33,958 nucleotides of DNA, taken from Nitrosarchaeum sp. (lineage in GTDB: Archaea; Thermoproteota; Nitrososphaeria; Nitrososphaerales; Nitrosopumilaceae). This document shows positions 1 through 5,709 of the stretch, one piece after another (position 1 is the stretch's first letter; every line of letters starts with the position of its first letter). The position numbers and the translations under genes were made by a program. The stretch lies in contig JAHFUX010000005.1 of the NCBI GenBank assembly GCA_023264875.1, forward strand, positions 2,234 to 36,191. Direction: 5' to 3'. The notes below the pieces were generated by a model. That model saw only the letters and a program-made list of their open reading frames with translations, was not told where the DNA came from and ran no database searches.

Positions 1-70
1 AGTACATCAAAATATTGATTTTAGACAAGATATCAAAATATTATCCAAAGAGGATTGTGAAGTAGATTGA
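1..70 (+). CDS. C-terminal end of an unidentified protein (partial)
   Basis: The frame starting at base 2 is open for 22 codons and ends with TGA at 68-70. The residues read VHQNIDFRQDIKILSKEDCE and then VD, a charged, ordinary-looking C-terminus. The stop overlaps the TTG start of the MFS transporter in a TTGA arrangement (67-70), which is typical of translationally coupled operon genes and is the main reason to believe both the partial gene and the TTG start. Too little is present to name a function; the 5' end lies outside the window. Confidence 0.5.
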   Translation, partial: VHQNIDFRQDIKILSKEDCEVD

Positions 71-1335
71 AAACTAGAAAATGGATGTTTTTTGTTTTAC
101 CAGCCAGTATAACAGCAGAAGGGCTACACATTGTCATACCATTGTATGTTCTTTTTCTTGGCGGTAATGTAGTAGATGTTGGTATTGTGATAGGACTTCA
201 TTATGCATTATCAGCAATTGGAGCAGTTTTTTGGGGAAAAGTTATTGACAAATATCATGTAAAGAGAGCAATACTGGTTATTTGTTTTTCAGCAATTACA
301 ATTTGCAGCATTGGATTGTTTTTGACAGTTGATTTGAATTTGGTTTTTATAATTTCATCAGTTGCAGGATTTTTCATTATTGGAAAAAATCCAGTAACAC
401 AAGTTCTAGTAATGGAATCAGTATCAAACAATCAATGGAGCAGACTGTTTACACAAATTTCAATCATAACTAGCTTTGGAAGTTTAATCGCATTTTTAGT
501 AGGTTCTATTTGGGACACATTTTTTGATCTTAGACCCTACTTTCTCTTTTGTGCGATGATAAGTGTGGTTGCAACGATTCTAAGTATTGGAGTAGGCAGT
601 AAAAGCATCATAGAAAGGCATACAATAGTGCATTCAATACATGGAATAAGACATATTTTTGATCACACCAGGATAAATTTTCAGCTTATCTTTACTAAGA
701 TTCCTCATCCGCATGATTTTAAACCAATTATATCAATTTTCCAAAGAAAAATGTCTCATGAGATAGGGATACTTTTTCTTACAAATTTCTTATTTTATTT
801 TGGAAGCAATATTTACTTTACAGCGTTTATACCATTTCTAAAAAAATTTGATTTTACAAATTCAGAAGTTTTTCTAGTATACATGATTCAAACATTGGTG
901 TTACTTACAATATTTTTCTTTGTTCCACGTCTGATTTCAATACTCACAGAAGAACGTGCAACGCAAATATCGTATTTGCCTAGAGTTCTAGGAGTAATCA
1001 TAGCTGCATCATTAATTCCCAGCATGACGGGGGTTAATTCACTTATGACGGCAATGATTTCATCATGTTTGATGGTTTCAGCATTTTCTATTTTCAGTGT
1101 GTCAAGTTCAATAATTATTTTCAAAGCAATTCCCAAAGGTTTTGAAGGAACATATCTTGGTGTGAATAGCTTCATGACAGGTGTAGGAATATTCTTAGGA
1201 GCTTTAACTGCAGGATATGTTTCAAACGCTGTAAGTTACTCAGCGGCATTTACCATAGCAGTAGGCATAATATTGTCATCACTAGTAATGTTTAGAATTT
1301 ATTTGAAATACAAATTGTCTCATAGAATTGTCTAA
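67..1335 (+). CDS. MFS-type membrane transporter
   Basis: A 422-residue integral membrane protein with about 12 hydrophobic helices in two halves separated by a charged central loop (roughly residues 180-225, His/Arg-rich, probably cytoplasmic). The glycine-rich first helices and the short basic loop after helix 2 (GKVIDKYHVKRA, residues about 58-69) match the major facilitator superfamily, in which this loop follows a G-x3-D-x2-G/K-R pattern. The substrate cannot be told from sequence; drug or metabolite export is a guess. The TTG start at 67 is chosen because it overlaps the stop of the upstream frame (TTGA) and puts a basic N-terminus (MKTRKW) before helix 1; an in-frame ATG at 85 is the alternative. 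The gene converges with the PEFG protein, leaving only four bases between their stops. Confidence 0.85.
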   Translation: MKTRKWMFFVLPASITAEGLHIVIPLYVLFLGGNVVDVGIVIGLHYALSAIGAVFWGKVIDKYHVKRAILVICFSAITICSIGLFLTVDLNLVFIISSVAGFFIIGKNPVTQVLVMESVSNNQWSRLFTQISIITSFGSLIAFLVGSIWDTFFDLRPYFLFCAMISVVATILSIGVGSKSIIERHTIVHSIHGIRHIFDHTRINFQLIFTKIPHPHDFKPIISIFQRKMSHEIGILFLTNFLFYFGSNIYFTAFIPFLKKFDFTNSEVFLVYMIQTLVLLTIFFFVPRLISILTEERATQISYLPRVLGVIIAASLIPSMTGVNSLMTAMISSCLMVSAFSIFSVSSSIIIFKAIPKGFEGTYLGVNSFMTGVGIFLGALTAGYVSNAVSYSAAFTIAVGIILSSLVMFRIYLKYKLSHRIV

Positions 1336-1339
1336 ATCA

Positions 1340-2146
1340 CTAGGATCTTGGGATAATACTGAGACTAGACTTTGAAGAGACTGCAATGATAGAAATTATT
1401 GCAACAGCCAAAATGATTACTGCAATTGATCCAAATTCAGGCACAACTACACCATTGCTTATTTCAACTTGTACAGTCTGTTTATGTTCTGATGAGAGAC
1501 CCTGATTTGCAGTAATGGTGTAAAAGCCATCTTCTTTCCATAATGGTCCTCCAGATATGATCTCTGCTGAAAACTCACCATTTGCACCTGGTGTAACCTG
1601 TGCAATTGAAATCAAATTCCCATTAGGAGAAGTTACGGTAAATGTAACATCTGTTGTAGAACTAATTGTATTTCCAGTGACAATAATTTTATTGTCGCCA
1701 AATGTAGTTTCAGTAGAGAGAGATATAGCACTTGATTCATCATAAGGCATTGTAGGTTCTGGTGATTTAACTGGAGATTTTATTGGGGCTGTAGATGAAC
1801 CAATTACTGTAAATTGTATCTGTGCAGTTTTTTCTGTGTCTTCATGACTTACAATTACCGTGTATATACCATCCTTGAAACTTGGAAGTGGAGGATGAAT
1901 CAATCGTTTGAACACACCATCATCATCAAATGGTAATTCTGGTGCATAGAGGATTTCTCCATCAGGAGAGATAACGGTCATGGTGACGGGTTTGAAAATA
2001 GATACGCCAGTTATCTTACCGATGACCAAGACAGAATCCAAAGATTGTATTTCAGTTTGAGAGGTACTCAATTCGATCATAGGTTCTGCAAAAGCAGAGA
2101 TTGGAATAGATATTGCAACTAAAACTAGCAATGCAATTTTGAGCAC
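1340..2146 (-). CDS. Secreted surface protein with PEFG-CTERM sorting signal
   Basis: A 268-residue exported protein. Residues 1-20 form a signal peptide ending in AFA before EP. Two Ig-like beta-sandwich repeats follow (about 24-115 and 140-230), each with a VTSPNG/VISPDG-type turn and a DGxYTxxxS/A strand, separated by a Pro/Ser linker (119-136). The C-terminus carries VVPEFGS (234-240), then a hydrophobic helix (241-256) and a short tail with Lys and Arg: the PEFG-CTERM signal known from thaumarchaeal surface proteins and thought to be processed by an archaeosortase. It is probably displayed on the cell envelope; binding partners are unknown. The GTG start at 2146 is the only start codon that gives a complete signal peptide before an upstream stop, and a TATA-like TTAATATAC lies about 25 bases upstream. 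Confidence 0.8.
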   Translation of the reverse strand: MLKIALLVLVAISIPISAFAEPMIELSTSQTEIQSLDSVLVIGKITGVSIFKPVTMTVISPDGEILYAPELPFDDDGVFKRLIHPPLPSFKDGIYTVIVSHEDTEKTAQIQFTVIGSSTAPIKSPVKSPEPTMPYDESSAISLSTETTFGDNKIIVTGNTISSTTDVTFTVTSPNGNLISIAQVTPGANGEFSAEIISGGPLWKEDGFYTITANQGLSSEHKQTVQVEISNGVVVPEFGSIAVIILAVAIISIIAVSSKSSLSIIPRS

Positions 2147-2269
2147 TTTATTTATGAGAAACTGTTTGTATATTAATTATCCTATACAAATCAACGAGAT
2201 CGGAGCTATGTTTTAAAACAAAACTAGATGCAGTAAAAATGAAAGATAAGTCAGGTAAAAATAATTTTT

Positions 2270-2287
2270 TCCTCTAGTGTAAGAGGA
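2270..2287 (-). terminator. Hairpin with T-rich tail after the C2H2 protein gene
   Basis: TCCTCT (2270-2275) and AGAGGA (2282-2287) form a perfect six-pair stem with a six-base loop. On the minus strand it lies 13 bases past the stop of the small zinc-finger gene and is followed by AAAAAATTATTTTT. Archaeal termination depends mainly on the T-rich stretch, so the hairpin may be incidental. It separates the metal transporter/zinc-finger pair from the PEFG gene, whose own promoter lies just downstream. Confidence 0.45.
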
Positions 2288-2300
2288 CAATTATCAAAAC

Positions 2301-2459
2301 CTAAACTCCAATCTGATTAAATGGATGATTTGTGATATCTTGATGTATGTTGGCATGTAATTCTTGCTTGAACGTAAGGTCACATCTATAACATTTCCAT
2401 GATTTCATATTTGATAGAGATGGATTTTTGAATATAACAACAGCGTAGAAATCATTCAT
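2301..2459 (-). CDS. Small C2H2 zinc-finger protein
   Basis: A 52-residue protein found by reading the 277-base gap after the VIT1-like gene. It contains CYRCDLTF followed by H..H spacing: Cys23-x2-Cys26-x12-His39-x5-His45, with Phe30 at the canonical core position, so one classical C2H2 zinc finger occupies most of the protein. The ATG at 2459 gives MNDFYAVV; a second ATG at 2408 (residue 18, MKSWKC) would leave the finger intact in a 35-residue protein. The gene starts 18 bases after the stop of the metal transporter on the same strand, so the two are probably co-transcribed. Single-finger proteins of this size are common in ammonia-oxidising archaea and may bind DNA, RNA or protein; which one cannot be judged here. 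Confidence 0.7.
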   Translation of the reverse strand: MNDFYAVVIFKNPSLSNMKSWKCYRCDLTFKQELHANIHQDITNHPFNQIGV

Positions 2460-2477
2460 AGTAATAATCAGTGTCAA

Positions 2478-3200
2478 CTAAATACTAATTATGCCTAAAT
2501 TAGATAATTCACTGCCAATACCATATCCAATCAGGGCGATTCCAGTGCCTAGCCCTGCCATCTCCAAACCTCCAACTAGCTTGTTGGTATTTGCCATTTT
2601 TGATTTAATCACACCTACAGTAAAAGATGTAGAAATGCTAATTCCTATTGCAACAAAAAGGGCATCCAATCCAGATAGAAAAAAGAACGGCAATATAGGT
2701 AACATTCCACCAACTAGAAAAGAAACAAACATTCGCAGTGCACTTTTCAGAGGACTGCCTGCAATATCCAAATTCAAATTTAGTTCTTCAGTGAGCATTG
2801 TATCAAGCCATACTTTCTTATCAGAAGTTATCTTATCTACAATCATTTCAAGTTCTTTTCCCGAAAAGCCCTTAGCTATGTAGATATCTTCTATTTCTTT
2901 TCTTTCATCATCTGGTTTATGTTCAATTTCCCATTTCTCACGTTCAATTTCGGATGTCAGTAATTGTCTTTGGGTTTTTACTGCAAGATAATTTTGGACA
3001 GCCATTGCTTTTGCACCAGTAAACATTCCAACTAATGCAGCAAGAATTATTATGTTAGCTGAAACATCAGCACCACCAACTCCAGCAGCAATACCTAGTG
3101 ATGTATTTATTCCATCACCAAAACCAAAAACAAAATCTCGCATTGCACTGGATTCTTTAAGATGCGGTTCAAGGTGTCGTGGTTCAGATATTTCTCTCAA
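2478..3200 (-). CDS. VIT1/CCC1-family metal ion transporter
   Basis: A 240-residue membrane protein of the vacuolar iron transporter family, which moves Fe2+ or Mn2+ out of the cytosol, usually by proton antiport. The N-terminal helix carries the family signature FGFGDGINTSLGIAAGVGGA (residues 25-44, with Asp29 in the ion path), followed by a second helix with Met64, Met66 and Glu/Lys residues. A charged, glutamate-rich cytoplasmic segment (about 78-140; EIEREKWEIEHKPDDERKEI) matches the metal-binding domain of the family, and three more helices follow (about 155-236). The start is TTG at 3200; no ATG lies upstream before a stop, and the pre-helix RHLEPHLKE is lost if Met20 is used. A C2H2 finger gene follows directly, so metal-linked control of this operon is possible but unproven. 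Confidence 0.85.
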   Translation of the reverse strand: MREISEPRHLEPHLKESSAMRDFVFGFGDGINTSLGIAAGVGGADVSANIIILAALVGMFTGAKAMAVQNYLAVKTQRQLLTSEIEREKWEIEHKPDDERKEIEDIYIAKGFSGKELEMIVDKITSDKKVWLDTMLTEELNLNLDIAGSPLKSALRMFVSFLVGGMLPILPFFFLSGLDALFVAIGISISTSFTVGVIKSKMANTNKLVGGLEMAGLGTGIALIGYGIGSELSNLGIISI

Positions 3201-3280
3201 CAGATATGTTTCTAAATATCACCTTAATGGAGTTTTTGATATTACAAGTTTGATTTATCTAAAATAACGAATAAGTATAT

Positions 3281-3292
3281 TTTAATAAAAAA
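3281..3292 (-). terminator. Oligo-T terminator after the MscS-like gene
   Basis: Just past the stop codon at 3295 the minus strand reads AGGTTTTTTTATTAAAA, a run of seven T. Oligo-T stretches without a hairpin are sufficient for archaeal RNA polymerase to stop. Confidence 0.45.
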
Positions 3293-3294
3293 AC

Positions 3295-4218
3295 CTAGTT
3301 AAAAATTGTGATTGATTGATTCATCAAAGATTTTGTTGGGATTACAATGCTTTCATTTCTATCATTTGTTACAATGATATGAAGCAAATGTGATGCAGTG
3401 ACAGTTCCGGTAACTTCACCGATCTTGACTTTTTGTCCTACTTTAAGAATAGAACGCTGAGTTGATGCGCCTATAATTGAGCCAGGTAGCATGTCTTTTA
3501 GTGTAAATCCCAGTCCTACTGCAATTGACACACCTATAGCAACTGCAATGCTCCATGCAAATGCAGATACTAGAATTGGAATTATACTCTCGCCAACACC
3601 AAGTTGTGTGAAACCTATTGCAAATATTATGCCATAAATAACTGCCTTGATTATACCTATGATAATTCGAGGACTAGCAATATGATGATCGAATAATTGA
3701 TGCTCAATCCATTTGCTGATATAGCTGACAACAATAGAACCTATTACAATAATCAATACAAATGCAAGGAGATTAGGAACCCAGAGCCATAGGCTTGTGA
3801 GTCCAGATGAAAGTTGTTCAAACTGTAATGCATTAACTGCTGCAACTATGAAGAATAAATAGACAAACCAACGAATTGTGGCTGAAATGAGTTTTACAGA
3901 GTTGAATTTACCATATACACCCTCCACAACATGTAATTCTTGATTTTTCTGACTAGTTTTTTGGAGAATACTTGCTGTAGCTTTAGTTGCAGCTCTGCCT
4001 ACTAGTTTACCAGCAATGAAACCAATTACAAGCAAAATAGCTGCTGCGATTATCTTTGGAAGGCTATCTGCAACACTTACTGCAAATGCTTGTAATGCAT
4101 CACCTGTTGGGACATAGATCCCTTCAAGAAAACTTTCTTGTGCAAATGCGGAATTAAAACCAATTAAAACTAAGGAGAATGCTAAAACTGCAATTAGATA
4201 ATTTTTTGAACTTTGCAT
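3295..4218 (-). CDS. MscS-like mechanosensitive channel
   Basis: A 307-residue membrane protein starting at ATG 4218. Residues 1-26 look like a cleaved signal or first helix (FSLVLIGFNSAFAQ). Several glycine-rich hydrophobic helices follow; the segment IAAAILLVIGFIAGKLVG resembles the conserved-TM-helix repeat found in thaumarchaeal and cyanobacterial MscS relatives. The pore-like helix WSIAVAIGVSIAVGLGFTLKD precedes a small beta domain (VGQKVKIGEVTGTVTASH ... VIPTKSLMNQSI) typical of MscS. The channel likely releases solutes during osmotic down-shock. A longer frame begins at 4338, but its extra 40 residues are polar, place the start inside a hairpin, and ignore a TATA-like AGTATAATAG (4243-4252) positioned about 29 bases before ATG 4218. 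Confidence 0.85.
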   Translation of the reverse strand: MQSSKNYLIAVLAFSLVLIGFNSAFAQESFLEGIYVPTGDALQAFAVSVADSLPKIIAAAILLVIGFIAGKLVGRAATKATASILQKTSQKNQELHVVEGVYGKFNSVKLISATIRWFVYLFFIVAAVNALQFEQLSSGLTSLWLWVPNLLAFVLIIVIGSIVVSYISKWIEHQLFDHHIASPRIIIGIIKAVIYGIIFAIGFTQLGVGESIIPILVSAFAWSIAVAIGVSIAVGLGFTLKDMLPGSIIGASTQRSILKVGQKVKIGEVTGTVTASHLLHIIVTNDRNESIVIPTKSLMNQSITIFN

Positions 4219-4330
4219 TATTTTTTTCAAACCATTTATTGAACTATTATACTTTGCTACTTCAAAATATTGATCTAATAATTTGTTGTATTCACATTTT
4301 TTATTTATCCGATCTGATATGTTGAATTTA

Positions 4331-4360
4331 TTACACATGCTACAGCGAGCGAATGTGTAA
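4331..4360. other. Perfect 8-bp inverted repeat (hairpin) between cdvB and the channel gene
   Basis: TTACACAT (4331-4338) and ATGTGTAA (4353-4360) are exact reverse complements, and an inner GCT/AGC pair (4339-4341 with 4348-4350) extends the stem. A second short palindrome ATTCTAAGAAT lies at 4370-4380. Both are downstream of cdvB on the minus strand and upstream of the channel promoter. They could form a terminator for cdvB or an operator; there is no long T-run directly after the stem on the minus strand. Confidence 0.4.
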
Positions 4361-4401
4361 GATTAGATCATTCTAAGAATGTATTTTTAGATAATATTTT
4401 G

Positions 4402-5025
4402 TCACTCTAGTCCGATAGAGCTAGATGAAGAGATCCCAGATGGGGTTGATGGGAATTTGTCACCAACACGGGTTCCAGCAACTGCTGCTGCTTCTTTCAA
4501 TATATTTTCAGTTTCCTCATTAGATGATACATCAGACTCAAAGCTTCCTTCAAATGAACCAGATAAGGATTCATTTAGAATACCAAATAGGGATTCAAAT
4601 TCATGGTTCACTTCAGGCATGATTTTTCCTAAAGCTGGCTTTAATGCATTCATGGTTGCAAGAATTGGTCGTAGTGAAACCATTGCATCACCTAAATCTT
4701 GAACTGTGGATAATCTAAGATTAACTTGTTCTAATGACATTTTAAGAGTGGTTAGAATTTTTTTATTTTTTCTTAATTCTACTAGTTCGTTTGCAAGTAC
4801 TCGACCAGTTGTTGAATCATGGTTCTTTTTTGCCAATACAATTCTATTAAATAATTTTGAATCTTTTTCGTCTAAAGTTTTTACTTTGTAATCAAGAGAA
4901 GAGACAGTCTTAGTTAATTGTACAAGAGAATTTTGGATTCTTGGTTTTAATGGCGATTCTTGTTTTAGTCCACGAAGATGGTCTGAAAGTCCTTCTGATT
5001 GTGGATTGTTCCAATTCTGTTGCAT
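4402..5025 (-). CDS. cdvB: CdvB-like ESCRT-III cell division protein
   Basis: A 207-residue, mostly helical, charged protein. The N-terminal 150 residues (starting MQQNWNNPQSEGLSDHLRG) read as an ESCRT-III/Snf7 helical core: an early basic amphipathic segment (LKQESPLKPRIQNSL), a long coiled helix (TVSSLDYKVKTLDEKDSKLF and onward) and LRPILATMNALKPALGKIMPEV. A Ser/Glu-rich linker follows and the tail has ILKEAAAVAGTRVGDKFPSTP, resembling the MIM-like Pro motif by which archaeal ESCRT-III proteins bind the CdvC/Vps4 ATPase. No winged-helix domain is present, so it is more like the CdvB1/CdvB2 paralogues than full CdvB. ATG 5025 is preferred over ATG 5058 because a TATA-like TGTTTTATG lies 20-30 bases before it. 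No cdvA or cdvC is in the window. Confidence 0.75.
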   Translation of the reverse strand: MQQNWNNPQSEGLSDHLRGLKQESPLKPRIQNSLVQLTKTVSSLDYKVKTLDEKDSKLFNRIVLAKKNHDSTTGRVLANELVELRKNKKILTTLKMSLEQVNLRLSTVQDLGDAMVSLRPILATMNALKPALGKIMPEVNHEFESLFGILNESLSGSFEGSFESDVSSNEETENILKEAAAVAGTRVGDKFPSTPSGISSSSSIGLE

Positions 5026-5137
5026 GAAATTCAATTTTACGTCATAAAACAAGATCATAATTAGATGTGTCTAAGATATTACACAAAAAAGATAGCTTTG
5101 GGTTATCGGTATCTGAACATGGTAACTAAGGAAGTTC

Positions 5138-5701
5138 ATGAATCAATATATTGAACAAACAGGCATGATTTGTGTGAACAAGTCTTTTGAGAGACCTGAT
5201 TGGGATGAATATTTTATGCTTCAGGCAGAGTTGGCCAAACTTCGCTCAAATTGTATGACTAGACAGGTAGGGGCCGTAATTGTACGTAAAAACAGACAGC
5301 TTGCAACAGGATATAACGGAACACCACCTGGAATCAAAAATTGTTTTGATGGAGGATGTAAGCGATGTCAATTAAGAATGGAGGGAAAGATAGAATCAGG
5401 GGCATCATTGGATAGATGTCTTTGCAATCATGCAGAAGCTAATGCCATAATGCATTGTGCAATTTTAGGAATTGAAGCTGGAATTGCAGGAGCCATATTG
5501 TACACTACATTTGTTCCGTGTTTAGAATGCACAAAGATGGCAATTACAATTGGAATTAGAAAATTTGTCTGTCTTGATTCTTATCCAGAAACAGATTTTG
5601 AATTATTAAAAGAAGCTGGTGTTGAAGTTGTTCAGCTTGATAAAAGCAGAATCACCAAATGGGCAAAAGAATTAGTTAGCACATATGAAAAAGCCATCTA
5701 A
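5138..5701 (+). CDS. Deoxycytidylate (dCMP) deaminase family protein
   Basis: A 187-residue zinc-dependent deaminase converting dCMP to dUMP for dTMP synthesis. The catalytic HAE is at residues 98-100 and the second zinc motif PCLEC at 127-131; His98, Cys128 and Cys131 hold the zinc and Glu100 shuttles protons. Additional cysteines (69, 74, 77, 94, 96) sit in the loop that in phage and bacterial ComEB-type enzymes can bind a second zinc. The coordinates use ATG 5138 (preceded by AAGGAAG). However, the family normally begins close to RPDWDEYF, and a TATATT box at 5147-5152 sits 24 bases before an in-frame GTG at 5174, so a leaderless 175-residue form (MNKSFERPDW) is quite possible. DNA polymerase B follows after eight bases. 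Confidence 0.85.
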   Translation: MNQYIEQTGMICVNKSFERPDWDEYFMLQAELAKLRSNCMTRQVGAVIVRKNRQLATGYNGTPPGIKNCFDGGCKRCQLRMEGKIESGASLDRCLCNHAEANAIMHCAILGIEAGIAGAILYTTFVPCLECTKMAITIGIRKFVCLDSYPETDFELLKEAGVEVVQLDKSRITKWAKELVSTYEKAI

Positions 5702-5709
5702 GTGATCAC

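Noticed and set aside
2491-2883. A 130-codon plus-strand frame opposite the VIT1-like gene.
   Set aside because: Low-complexity Pro/Ser/Ile composition typical of reverse translation of membrane helices; the minus strand has clear family motifs.
4219-4338. A 40-residue N-terminal extension of the MscS-like channel.
   Set aside because: It precedes a convincing signal peptide, its start lies in a hairpin stem, and a TATA-like box falls inside it.
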